DNA of 64,000 nt from Micavibrio sp. TMED2 (GTDB lineage: Bacteria > Pseudomonadota > Alphaproteobacteria > TMED2): NCBI GenBank assembly GCA_002168225.1, contig NHBH01000001.1, forward strand, positions 352,188 through 416,187. The letters run 5' to 3'. Below are positions 17,880 through 26,282 of the stretch, piece by piece. The translations under genes and the position numbers were made by a program. A model generated the notes under the pieces. That model was not told where the DNA came from. It was given only the letters and a program-made list of their open reading frames with translations, and did not search any database. The stretch's first letter is position 1. Every line of letters starts with the position of its first letter.

Positions 17880-18620
17880 TCAGTACCCGCGATAGCGGCG
17901 GCCGGGGAGGACGCCGGGTGGTGAGCGGAAGCCGCAGTTGATCGTGGCACCCCGGAACATGTCATTGATGTTGAGCGGCTGGCTGACGCCGCGCACCAGT
18001 TGCGGCTCGCTGCTGACAAAGGCACCGGAGGCACCATAGGTCGAAAGACCACTGCCCGGTGCCGATGGCTGGTTGCGGGTAATGCGGACACCGACGCCGC
18101 TCAGGTCACCCTGAACATAGATGCGGTCGCGCCGCGCGCTGTCATCCTGCACCACCTGCACCATCTGGGTTTCGCCCGGCATGACGGCAAAGCTGACCGG
18201 CTGGTATTTGCGGTTCTTGTTACCGAAGAACAGGAAGTCGCCGCCAGTGATACCGCAGGCGATGGCGGAACTCGGATAGGCACCGGGTACCGGCTCATTG
18301 GCATAGTTCGGTGGCGGATAATTCGAGCTGTAGCCGGGGGCCGGAGCCGGCTCGTGCTGATAGACCGGCGGATAGGCGGGGTTGGCCGCAGGGGGTGCCG
18401 CCTGTGGTCCCGGATAGGGCTGATAGGTCGGCTGGTAGGTCGATTGCGGTGCGGAACCGGGCGGCAGGGTGGCAACGGCACCATCAGGCACCGGCTGACC
18501 GCCACGGATATCATAGGCGGTTGGTGCCCGCTCGGACGGATAGACGGCACAGCCGGTTACGGACAGGACGGTCACAAACAGGGCGCTGGCAAGGGCCAGA
18601 CTGGACAGGGTTCCACGCAT
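17880..18620 (-). CDS. Predicted outer-envelope lipoprotein, Pro/Tyr-rich
   Basis: 246 residues. A signal peptide ends in the lipobox LSVTGC at about residue 24. The next hundred residues are low-complexity Pro/Ala/Tyr/Gln with QPTYQPYPGPQ-like repeats, an extended linker. The C-terminal domain (from SSAIACGITGGDFLFFGN) has two cysteines that could pair and no recognised family. It sits 117 bases upstream of leuS on the same strand. Likely an envelope-anchored protein reaching across the periplasm; function unknown. Confidence 0.7.
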   Translation of the reverse strand: MRGTLSSLALASALFVTVLSVTGCAVYPSERAPTAYDIRGGQPVPDGAVATLPPGSAPQSTYQPTYQPYPGPQAAPPAANPAYPPVYQHEPAPAPGYSSNYPPPNYANEPVPGAYPSSAIACGITGGDFLFFGNKNRKYQPVSFAVMPGETQMVQVVQDDSARRDRIYVQGDLSGVGVRITRNQPSAPGSGLSTYGASGAFVSSEPQLVRGVSQPLNINDMFRGATINCGFRSPPGVLPGRRYRGY

Positions 18621-18752
18621 GAATAACGAACTTCCCGGCGATTATTGTTGCGGCCTCTATCAGCCGTTGTGGCTGCACATATCAGCGCGATTGAATAACC
18701 CCTATATGTCAATCAAATGGCGCGATACAACCCGTAGGAGCGCAGATTCTGC

Positions 18753-19583
18753 TCAAGCCTTGCGATAGTCGGGTGCCCGTTTTTCCAGAAAGGCGCGAAT
18801 ACCTTCCTGTGCCTCGGCCCCGCCGATGGCGGCGGCGATGCCCCGTGCCTCATGCTCCATCTGGGTTTCCAGCGAGGTTACGCTGCTGTCGAGTAGGAGC
18901 TGTTTGGTGACCGAGAAGGCCTGTGCCGGTCCGGCGGCTATGTCGCGGGCCATTTTGAGTGCGGCGGCGTGCAACTGATCTGCCGGGACAACCCGGTTGA
19001 CCAGTCCCCAATCCTCGGCCTCGGCAGCGCTCAGCGTGCGGTTGGTCAGGGCCAGATCATAGGCACGGCGGAGGCCGACCGCACGGGCGAGGAAATAGGT
19101 CGAGCTGCCGTCCGGGGTCAGGCCGACCTTGGTATAGGCCATGGTAAAACTGGCATTGTCCGAGGCGATGGCGAGATCGGCCATGGCGGTCAGGCTGACC
19201 CCGGCACCACCGGCATTGCCATTGACCGCAGTAATCAGGATCGGGCGCATCCGGGCAAAGCGGCTGATGGCACCATGCAGAAAGGTGACCATCTCCTTGA
19301 TCATCGCACCGGCTGCCGGTCCGGCCTTGGCGAAAACCGTGAGGTCACCACCGGCACAGAACAGCTTGTCGCCCTTCGCGGTCAGCAGCACCGTGCGGAT
19401 CGACGGATCCTCGTCGCAGGCGATTGCCACCTTGAGCAGGTCGCGGCACATAACGTCATTGAGGGCATTGGCTGCTTCCGGGCGGTTGATCGTGACAATC
19501 GCCACGGCCCCGTCGCTTTCGCTGTCCCGTTCGAACAGCAGGGTCTCAAGCTCGAGATTGGCGGATGTGATGGCGGTGCTCAT
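18753..19583 (-). CDS. Enoyl-CoA hydratase/isomerase family protein
   Basis: A 276-residue crotonase-fold enzyme acting on acyl-CoA. The CoA/oxyanion motifs are present: NRPEAANALND, FCAGGDL, and NGNAGGAGVSLTAMADL; the residue after the second glycine motif (TPDGSS) carries Asp, as in isomerase and PaaG-like members, rather than the Glu of classical hydratases. Divergent from the alcohol dehydrogenase gene. Probably beta-oxidation or degradation of an unusual acyl-CoA; substrate not assignable. Confidence 0.88.
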   Translation of the reverse strand: MSTAITSANLELETLLFERDSESDGAVAIVTINRPEAANALNDVMCRDLLKVAIACDEDPSIRTVLLTAKGDKLFCAGGDLTVFAKAGPAAGAMIKEMVTFLHGAISRFARMRPILITAVNGNAGGAGVSLTAMADLAIASDNASFTMAYTKVGLTPDGSSTYFLARAVGLRRAYDLALTNRTLSAAEAEDWGLVNRVVPADQLHAAALKMARDIAAGPAQAFSVTKQLLLDSSVTSLETQMEHEARGIAAAIGGAEAQEGIRAFLEKRAPDYRKA

Positions 19584-19717
19584 TGGCGCTGGTTTCTCCC
19601 GGATGGCGGCTTATATTGATGGACGCTTATGTTTGCGGCTTATGCTTGCTTGCGAAGCAGCTACCGGATTTAACACAGGTAACAACAAGCCTGACCAAAA
19701 ACTTTACGGGAAACGCC

Positions 19718-20869
19718 ATGTCATTCGAATTTCGTACCGTCCCGCATATCATCAGCGAGACCGGCTGTACCGCCAATCTCGGCAACATTCTCGCCGATCA
19801 TGTATCCTCCCGCCGGATCATGGTGGTCACCGACAAGGGGCTGGTCGATGCCGGTGTTATTGCGCCGGTGCTGGACAGCCTGAAGGCCGCAGAATTTACC
19901 GTCACGGTTTTCGATGCCGTGGTCGCCGATCCGCCGGAAGCATTGGTCGAAGCCGCCGTGGTGCAGGCACAGAACAACGAGGTTGGTGTCGTGCTCGGCC
20001 TCGGTGGCGGCTCCTCGATGGATGTGGCCAAGCTGGTATCGGTGCTGGCCATCGGCACCCAGAAGCTGTCGGAAATGTACGGGGTTGGTAACGTTACCGG
20101 CGGTCGCTTGCCGCTGATCCAGATTCCGACCACGGCGGGTACCGGTTCCGAGGTGACGCCGATCTCGATTGTCACCACCGGCGAGACCACCAAGCTGGGC
20201 ATTGTCTCGCCGCAGCTCTATGCCGATATCGCCATTCTCGATGCACAGCTGACCACCGGCCTACCCGCCAGGCATACGGCAGCGACCGGTATTGATGCCA
20301 TGGTCCATGCGATCGAGGCCTATACCTCGAAGCTGAAGAAGAACCCGGTTTCCGACGCTCTGGCGCGGGAGGCGCTGCGGCTGCTCGCCGGCAATCTGGT
20401 CAAGGCCTGTACCCATGGCGATGATCTGGTCGCGCGACAGAACATGCTGCTCGGTGCCATGCTGGCCGGACAGGCCTTTGCCAATGCACCGGTGGCGGCG
20501 GTCCATGCCCTTGCCTATCCCATCGGCGGCATCTTCCATGTGCCCCATGGCCTGTCCAATGCGCTGGTCCTGCCGCATGTGCTGCGCTTCAACGCCACGG
20601 CTGCCGCGCCGCTCTATGCCGAACTGGCACCGATCTTCAAACCCGGTGCCGAGGGCAGCGACGAGGCACTGACGGTGACCCTGATCGAGGCGCTGGACGA
20701 ACTCGCCGATGCGGTCGCCATCGACAAGCGTTTGAGCGATGTGGGCATCAATCACAACGACCTGCCGCGTATGGCCGAGGATGCGATGCTGCAGACCCGG
20801 CTGCTGATCAACAACCCGCGCGAGGTCACACAGGACGACGCGCTGGCCATCTATCAGGCGGCGCTCTGA
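19718..20869 (+). CDS. Iron-containing alcohol dehydrogenase
   Basis: 383 residues of the Fe-ADH family (NAD(P)-dependent, group III alcohol dehydrogenases). Visible are the nucleotide-binding GLGGGSSMDVAK, the PTTAGTGSEVTPISI signature, and metal-binding residues Asp in the GLPARHTAATGIDAMVHAIEAY segment plus His in NAPVAAVHALAYPIGG and HVPHGLSNA. ATG 19718 begins the domain; the upstream frame to 19583 overlaps the opposite gene's start and is not family-like. Followed 15 bases later by a thioesterase, suggesting one operon. Confidence 0.92.
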   Translation: MSFEFRTVPHIISETGCTANLGNILADHVSSRRIMVVTDKGLVDAGVIAPVLDSLKAAEFTVTVFDAVVADPPEALVEAAVVQAQNNEVGVVLGLGGGSSMDVAKLVSVLAIGTQKLSEMYGVGNVTGGRLPLIQIPTTAGTGSEVTPISIVTTGETTKLGIVSPQLYADIAILDAQLTTGLPARHTAATGIDAMVHAIEAYTSKLKKNPVSDALAREALRLLAGNLVKACTHGDDLVARQNMLLGAMLAGQAFANAPVAAVHALAYPIGGIFHVPHGLSNALVLPHVLRFNATAAAPLYAELAPIFKPGAEGSDEALTVTLIEALDELADAVAIDKRLSDVGINHNDLPRMAEDAMLQTRLLINNPREVTQDDALAIYQAAL

Positions 20870-20884
20870 TAATGGATTTCAATC

Positions 20885-21334
20885 ATGGCTAACGAGCGTC
20901 CGCAGCCGCCGGTCCGGGCGGATTTTCGTCAGTTCGAGACGGTGAATACCGCCTGGTCGGACAATGACATGTATGGCCATGTCAATAATGCCGCCTATTA
21001 TCGGTTTTTCGATACGGCGGTGAACCGCTATCTGATCGAGGCCGGTGTTCTCGATCCCATGTCGAGCGCGGTTGTCGGGCTGGTGGTGGAAACCGGCTGC
21101 CGGTTCTTTGCCCCGGCGAGCTTTCCGGAACAGCTCGATATCGGCATCACCGTGCCCCGGATCGGCACTTCCTCGGTGCGCTATGAATTGGGCGTGTTCA
21201 AGCAGGGCGAGGACAGCGCCGTTGCCGCCGGGTTTTTCGTCCATGTCTATGTGGATGCGGCAAGCCATCGACCAACGCCGATACCTGATGCATTACGGGA
21301 TGTTCTGACCGCCGGTTTACTGTCTCACGCTTAG
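20885..21334 (+). CDS. Acyl-CoA thioesterase, 4-hydroxybenzoyl-CoA type
   Basis: A 149-residue hot-dog-fold thioesterase. The catalytic-site pattern DNDMYGHVNNAAYYRFFD is near residues 26-43 with the Asp in WSDNDMYGHVN, and SSVRYELGVFKQGEDSAVAAG gives the long central strand. Cleaves acyl-CoA to acid plus CoA. Directly behind the iron alcohol dehydrogenase, so the two may handle the same acyl or alcohol pool. Confidence 0.9.
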   Translation: MANERPQPPVRADFRQFETVNTAWSDNDMYGHVNNAAYYRFFDTAVNRYLIEAGVLDPMSSAVVGLVVETGCRFFAPASFPEQLDIGITVPRIGTSSVRYELGVFKQGEDSAVAAGFFVHVYVDAASHRPTPIPDALRDVLTAGLLSHA

Positions 21335-21468
21335 TTTACCGGCGCGCGATTACCGTTTGCTTGTTCCGATACCGGGCTTTTCCCAAGTATCAATTTAACA
21401 ACGAGCGGAATGCCCTGTCTCTTTCTTGTTCTGAGCATTCCGGAACATGATTTTTCAAAGGTAATCAC

Positions 21469-22041
21469 ATGGTCGATTTTACATTCCACACAGTTGAATC
21501 CGCACCCGAAGCCTCCAGGGAAGCGCTTGCCGCTGCCGCCAAGAAGGTGGGCTTCGTGCCAAACCTTTACGCAGCACAGGCGGAAGCGCCTCTCGCGCTC
21601 AAGGCGTATCTGCAACTCAGCCAGACAATAGCGGAAAATTCGACGTTCTCAGCGACCGAGCAACAGGTCGTGTTCTTTACCGGCAATACCTATCATGGCT
21701 GCACATTCTGTGTTGCTGCCCATACCGCGATCGCGAAAGGGCAGAAGGTGCCGGATGATGTGATTGAGGCGCTGCGTAACGAGCAACCGCTTGCCGATGC
21801 CAAGCTCGAAGCCCTGCGCCAGTTTGCCTATAAGGTCATCGACCAGCGCGGTTGGGTCAGCGATGCGGATACTCAGGCATTTCTCGATGCCGGATATGAG
21901 AAGGCGCATGTTTTTGAAGTAATCACGCTGGTCGGGCTGAAGGTGCTGTCAAATTACAGCAATCACTTTGCCCATACCCCGCTGAACGATGCCTTCAAGC
22001 CATTTGAATGGACCGATCCGAAAAGCGTCGCGGCTGAATAA
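21469..22041 (+). CDS. Carboxymuconolactone decarboxylase/AhpD-family protein
   Basis: 190 residues, all-helical AhpD-like fold. The redox motif CTFCVAAHTAIAKG (CxxC with a His four residues on) is at about residues 80-93, as in alkylhydroperoxidase-like members, and KKVGFVPNLYAAQAEAPLALKAY is the typical N-terminal region. Likely reduces peroxides or protects against oxidative stress. A strong terminator follows at 22070. Confidence 0.88.
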   Translation: MVDFTFHTVESAPEASREALAAAAKKVGFVPNLYAAQAEAPLALKAYLQLSQTIAENSTFSATEQQVVFFTGNTYHGCTFCVAAHTAIAKGQKVPDDVIEALRNEQPLADAKLEALRQFAYKVIDQRGWVSDADTQAFLDAGYEKAHVFEVITLVGLKVLSNYSNHFAHTPLNDAFKPFEWTDPKSVAAE

Positions 22042-22069
22042 ATCGACGTTCAGGTCGCAAAGGAAAATG

Positions 22070-22103
22070 AAAAGGCCCGGCAACTGATGCGCCGGGCCTT
22101 TTT
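22070..22103. terminator. Rho-independent terminator, bidirectional
   Basis: AAAAGGCCCGGC and GCCGGGCCTTTT form a perfect 12-base stem around a 9-base loop, with a T tract on each strand. It serves the AhpD-like gene and the convergent copper-chaperone gene. Confidence 0.9.
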
Positions 22104-22124
22104 GTGATTCAACGGGTGTCGGGA

Positions 22125-22694
22125 TCAGTGTTTGTGATGCCCGCCATCATGATCGTCGCCATGATCATCATCGTGATCCATGTCGTGATCATGCTCCATA
22201 TGGCCATGATGGCCATCATGCTTGTCGGCACCGGCGGCGACGCCCTCGACGGCGATTTCCACCTCGATCGTGCCTGCCTTCTCAAAGGTCAGGGTCATGG
22301 GGAAGCGCTCGCCCTCGACCAGCGGCTGGGTCAGGCCCATCAGCATGATGTGCAGACCGCCCGGCTCCAGTGCCACATTGCCATTGGCCGGGACCGGAAC
22401 GCCGCCCTCGACCTCACGCATTCTCATGACGCCATCGGTCATTTCCATGGAGTGCAACTCGACCTTGCCGGCCCGGTCGGATGACGCGGCGATCAGGCGG
22501 TCATTGTCACCGGCATTCTCGATACGCAGATAGGCGGCACCGGCACGGGCCGGCCCCGCGGTCGCACGGGCGAAGGGATGGTCGATATGCAGATTGCCGA
22601 GCTTGTATTCATGGGCCTCGGCAAGGCTGCCAACAGTGAGTGTAGTGGTGGCCACAAGGGCAGCAGCCAGTACGGATTTAAGGATGGTTTTCAT
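22125..22694 (-). CDS. Periplasmic copper chaperone PCu(A)C with His-rich tail
   Basis: 189 residues. Signal peptide (SVLAAALVATTTLTVGSLAEA), then the PCuAC domain: HPFARATAGPARAGAAYLRI, the Met/His copper site (HSMEMTDGVMRMREV, later ALEPGGLHIMLMGL). The last 30 residues are almost entirely His, Asp and Gly (HGHMEHDHDMDHDDDHGD), an additional metal-binding tail. Delivers Cu(I) to cytochrome oxidase assembly. Start at ATG 22694 gives the signal peptide directly; the frame is open to 22754. The DUF2946 gene upstream is the usual partner. Confidence 0.9.
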   Translation of the reverse strand: MKTILKSVLAAALVATTTLTVGSLAEAHEYKLGNLHIDHPFARATAGPARAGAAYLRIENAGDNDRLIAASSDRAGKVELHSMEMTDGVMRMREVEGGVPVPANGNVALEPGGLHIMLMGLTQPLVEGERFPMTLTFEKAGTIEVEIAVEGVAAGADKHDGHHGHMEHDHDMDHDDDHGDDHDGGHHKH

Positions 22695-22753
22695 AGTGGT
22701 TCTCTCGTGATGCTGATGTGATCGAATTGCGCTCGTGAATGGCGCGTCAGGCA

Positions 22754-23197
22754 TCAGGCGAGAGGCGGTGCCCGTGGATGGGTCTGCAGTTCAGGTCTTG
22801 TGGGGATCGCCTGTTCGCTAAAGGCGATGGGATCGCCGTGGTCATGATCCATGACCGGCAGCGCAGGGCTGCTGGTTGGGGTCAGGGCGAGGCTGGTGAG
22901 GGCGAAGGCGCAGGGTGTTACGTGATGTTCGTGATCCGGCTGTTCCTGCGGATCGCCGGTATCGTCAATTTGTATCCCATCGGCATTGATGGTGATGGTT
23001 TCCGCACCCCCAGCGGTACAGATCACCATGGTCAGATACGGGCTGTCCGATGCGGTGTCACCCGGACCTAAGCGCGGCATATATCCAGCCGGGATCAGGC
23101 CGACCACCAGCATCGCGGCCATGAGTATCCATGTGCCGATCAGGTGCCCGCGACCGGTTGCCGGTCGGTGATGTCGGTATTTCTGCCCGCCTGTCAT
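22754..23197 (-). CDS. DUF2946-type membrane-anchored protein
   Basis: About 147 residues from ATG 23197. One hydrophobic segment (LIGTWILMAAMLVVGLIPAGYMPR) ends in the GYMP motif typical of DUF2946, followed by ICTAGG, an acidic/His stretch (DHEHH), and CAFALTSLALTP. Members often stand beside copper transport and PCuAC genes, as here (59 bases before PCuAC). Presumably an envelope protein in copper handling; exact role unknown. The frame extends to 23245 but adds no domain. Confidence 0.7.
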   Translation of the reverse strand: MTGGQKYRHHRPATGRGHLIGTWILMAAMLVVGLIPAGYMPRLGPGDTASDSPYLTMVICTAGGAETITINADGIQIDDTGDPQEQPDHEHHVTPCAFALTSLALTPTSSPALPVMDHDHGDPIAFSEQAIPTRPELQTHPRAPPLA

Positions 23198-23296
23198 GGC
23201 AGCGCTTATGGCGCAGCGATCAGTTCCTGCCAAGCAGAAAGCCAATCGCTGCGCCGTAAGGTCACAAACCGCAGGGTTTATGTTGGGGAGAGAGGT

Positions 23297-23533
23297 CTAT
23301 GCTTCCCCATGACCGTGGTGATGGGCGCCACGGTTATGGGTGCGGTCATAGAGACGGGCGACAATGCGGCTCGCGGTGCGCTCGCAGAGGAAGGGGAGAA
23401 TGGCGTGGATCAGGGCGGAAAATGCGGCGAGGAACAGCAGACCGCTGAATTTGGCGGCAAAGGCCATGTGCTGGAAATAGCTCTCATCAACCGAATGGGG
23501 GTGGGTGGTGAACAGTCGGGTAACGGCTTCCAT
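23297..23533 (-). CDS. DUF6356-like small membrane protein
   Basis: 78 residues: an LFTTHPHSVDESYFQHMAFA start, one or two hydrophobic helices (FSGLLFLAAFSALIHAILPFL), and a C-terminal His-rich end (HNRGAHHHGHG). The pattern 'lF..HP.sV.EsY..H' followed by 'alvHallPflfe' matches the DUF6356 family. Function unknown. It is upstream of DUF2946 and PCuAC on the same strand, and its His-rich tail would fit a metal-linked cluster. Confidence 0.65.
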   Translation of the reverse strand: MEAVTRLFTTHPHSVDESYFQHMAFAAKFSGLLFLAAFSALIHAILPFLCERTASRIVARLYDRTHNRGAHHHGHGEA

Positions 23534-23680
23534 GACGCTTGCTCCTGATTGGGCCTCGTTTGAGGTTCGGTTTGCGGCTCGAAATTACGGGTATTCTGCC
23601 ATGTCCTGCGCGATTTTATTTCCCAAACTTCACGGTAAATGGGCTTAACGACGAGAAATATTCCCGTTATAGTTCTTTGT

Positions 23681-24142
23681 ATGAGTGATTTTGACCAGCA
23701 GGATCGGCGCATCCTGAAAGAACTGCAACGTGATGCCGGACGTCCGGTTGAGGAACTGGCCGAGGTGATCGGCCTGTCGCGCAATGCCACCTGGCGGCGG
23801 ATCAAGCGGCTGGAGGAACAGGGCGTGTTGCGGGGTCGGGTGGCGCTAGTCGACCCGGATGCGCTCGGTCTCGGCCTGATCGTCTTTATCTCGGTCAAGA
23901 CCGACCGTCATGATGCCGACTGGGCCGGAAAGTTCGCCGCCGTGATACGCGACTTTCCGGAAATCCTCGGTGCCTATCGGACCGCGGGCGATCAGGACTA
24001 CCTGCTGCGTGCCCGGGTTGGTGACGTCAAAGCCTATGACAGTCTCTACCAGCGCCTGATTGCGCGGCTGGAGCTGAAGGACGTGACCGCCAGCTTCGTC
24101 ATGGAGGAAATCAAGGAAACCACCGAACTGCCGGTTGCCTGA
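23681..24142 (+). CDS. Lrp/AsnC family transcriptional regulator
   Basis: 153 residues. N-terminal winged helix-turn-helix (DRRILKELQRDAGRPVEELAEVIGLSRNATWRRIKRLEEQGVL, about 8-50) and the C-terminal RAM ligand-binding domain (GLIVFISVKTDRH, AYRTAGDQDYLLRARVGD). Starts at ATG 23681; 14 codons of open frame before it are not family-like. Target unknown; it could regulate the neighbouring quinone reductase or an amino-acid gene elsewhere. Confidence 0.9.
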   Translation: MSDFDQQDRRILKELQRDAGRPVEELAEVIGLSRNATWRRIKRLEEQGVLRGRVALVDPDALGLGLIVFISVKTDRHDADWAGKFAAVIRDFPEILGAYRTAGDQDYLLRARVGDVKAYDSLYQRLIARLELKDVTASFVMEEIKETTELPVA

Positions 24143-24151
24143 TCCCGGATT

Positions 24152-25159
24152 TCAGTGATCGACCGTCAGCACCAGCTTGCCATGCATTTCGCCGCTGTCC
24201 ATCAGGCGATGGGCTTCGGCGGCGTCGGCGAGGGGGAAGGTCTCGTATATCACTGGCCTGATCTTGCCCTCGACCACATAGGGCCAGATGGTTTGTGACA
24301 GCTCGGTACAGAGGCGGGCCTTTTCCGCCGGGCTGCGCGGGCGGAGCAGCGAGCCGGACAGGTGCAGGCGTCGGCCCATGACCCGGCGTATGTCGATGCT
24401 GGCCTGATGGCCGCGCAGCACGGCGATCGAGACATGATGGCCTTGCGGGGCGAGGCATTTGAGGTTGCGGTTCACATAGTCGCCACCAACCATGTCGAGC
24501 ACTGCATGAACCCCATGGCCATCGGTCATTGCCAGCACCTCATCGACAAAGTCATGGGTCTTGTAATTGATTGCATGGACCGCGCCGAGATCGGTGCAGA
24601 GCTGTGCCTTGTCGTCGGACCCGACCGTGACAATCGCGCGGGCACCGATGGCTTTCGCCATCTGGATCGCGGTGGTGCCGATGCCGCTGGAGCCGCCATG
24701 GATCAGGGCGATCTGTTCCGGTTGCAATTCCCCGTCCTCGAACAGATTGGCCCAGACGGTAAACAGCGCTTCCGGCAGGGCGGCGGCGTCCGCGAGTTTC
24801 ACGCTTTCGGGTACCGGCAGGGCGTGGCGGGCATCGACAGCGGCATATTCGGCATAACCGCCGCCATGGCAGAGCGCGCAGACCCGGTCGCCGATCGACC
24901 AGCGGGTAACGCCGTCACCAACTGCCGCCACCGTACCGGCGACCTCAAGGCCGAGCAGGTCGCTGGCATCTTCCGGCACCTTGTACAGCCCCTGTCGCTG
25001 CAGCACATCCGGGCGGTTGATCCCGGCGGCGGCAACCCTGATCACGATCTGTCCGGGCTTGACTTTCGGCACGGACCGAGTGGCCGGGTAGAGGTTTTCC
25101 GGGCCGCCGGGTTCGCGGAGCTCGATTACCTGCATGGTGCCGGGAAGTGCGGTGGCCAT
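24152..25159 (-). CDS. NAD(P)H-quinone oxidoreductase, PIG3-like
   Basis: 335 residues of the MDR family, closest in layout to TP53I3/PIG3-type quinone reductases: MQVIELREPGGPENLY, AAGINRPDVLQRQGLY, the cofactor loop GGSSGIGTTAIQMAK, and the C-terminal IWPYVVEGKIRPVIYETFPLADAAEAHRLM. No zinc ligands. Convergent with the Lrp gene (10-base gap). Second quinone reductase in the window. Confidence 0.9.
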   Translation of the reverse strand: MATALPGTMQVIELREPGGPENLYPATRSVPKVKPGQIVIRVAAAGINRPDVLQRQGLYKVPEDASDLLGLEVAGTVAAVGDGVTRWSIGDRVCALCHGGGYAEYAAVDARHALPVPESVKLADAAALPEALFTVWANLFEDGELQPEQIALIHGGSSGIGTTAIQMAKAIGARAIVTVGSDDKAQLCTDLGAVHAINYKTHDFVDEVLAMTDGHGVHAVLDMVGGDYVNRNLKCLAPQGHHVSIAVLRGHQASIDIRRVMGRRLHLSGSLLRPRSPAEKARLCTELSQTIWPYVVEGKIRPVIYETFPLADAAEAHRLMDSGEMHGKLVLTVDH

Positions 25160-25220
25160 TTTTGCCTCATGTCATGCGTTGGTCAGTACGCTGGTGGCGC
25201 AGCCGATCTGTTTGTCAGCT

Positions 25221-25994
25221 CTAGATAGCAGGTAGTTCCTTATCCCGCATAACCAATAGCTTATCGATGGAAAAGCTACCGGATTGAAGCGCAGCCGGAC
25301 CGCGCCGGATAAAGGCCACCACGGGCGTAATACGAATTTCGCTGATGATGTCCGGTCTGCAGGTATGCAATATCAGCAGCTTGAAGATGGTATTGGTCAA
25401 TGCCGGCTCATCGGCGAAATAGGCATTGGGTCCCTGATAGTTTGCCCAATGTGCCCAGCCCCAGTCCTCGATTGCATAAAGCCCGTCTTCACGCAAAAGT
25501 GGGAACAGGGTTTCAAAGGCCACCTCGGTTGGTTTCTGTCGGTGGGAAGCATCATCAACCACAAAATCAAGTGGCTGCATGTTCCCATCACCATAATCAA
25601 AAACCTTCTCACAGATTGACAGCACCCGGCTTCTATTGGCTTGATCCACACCATAATGGGTGCTGAGCGAGCGTTTTTCGGCCTTGGCAAGTTCAATCAC
25701 GTCCTTAAGCGCAGATACAATGTCGATACTCAGGTCAATCGCCGTGTGCCGTGAAGGGCGAAATGCCAGATTATAGAAGGCGACAGATCCGCCGCGCCGA
25801 ATGCCCAGTTCGAAGATATTATCGATTTTGTTGTCTTTGAATGTATCGATATACAAATCAACCAGTTTCTTGTTCTTCATTAAAATGAAGTTGTGAGGTG
25901 ATGATTTGTTTGTTTTGACGTCTTTGCCTGAGTCAAACTTGAACTTAAAATCCCCTATGGAAAGATGTGATTGAGTTAAAGAAATGTCAGTCAT
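25221..25994 (-). CDS. Class I SAM-dependent methyltransferase-like protein
   Basis: About 257 residues. A Rossmann-type start IFELGIRRGGSVAFYN with a second strand ending in AIDLS, then DFVVDDASHRQKPTEVAFE and YAIEDWGWAHW, as in TylF/CmcI-like methyltransferases and related capsule or antibiotic enzymes. The ATG at 25994 (MTDISLTQS) avoids 22 unlikely residues from 26060. Composition is somewhat more A/T-rich than neighbours, especially in the first 90 codons, a mild hint of transfer. Substrate unknown. Confidence 0.65.
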   Translation of the reverse strand: MTDISLTQSHLSIGDFKFKFDSGKDVKTNKSSPHNFILMKNKKLVDLYIDTFKDNKIDNIFELGIRRGGSVAFYNLAFRPSRHTAIDLSIDIVSALKDVIELAKAEKRSLSTHYGVDQANRSRVLSICEKVFDYGDGNMQPLDFVVDDASHRQKPTEVAFETLFPLLREDGLYAIEDWGWAHWANYQGPNAYFADEPALTNTIFKLLILHTCRPDIISEIRITPVVAFIRRGPAALQSGSFSIDKLLVMRDKELPAI

Positions 25995-26282
25995 CGTCTG
26001 AATTGCTTGATGTGTTATCCGTTGGGGACGCCCAATTGTGCGATGGCAGCTAATCTGCAATCAGGGAGCAGGGTAAGGTTGGTATTGCGTGATACTTGCA
26101 AAACGGGCTGATAAATGCACCGTCTTATCCGCGATCGGCTGTATGTGACGGGGGATAACCGCAAGCTGGCTGGGACTTGGCTGGGAGTAGGCAGGCGGGC
26201 CGCATGTCGGCGGAATTGCGCTGGTGCGAAACCGGCTTTGCCACTATAAGCCGCTCCCAGCCGTAAACGAGATGATGTGACG

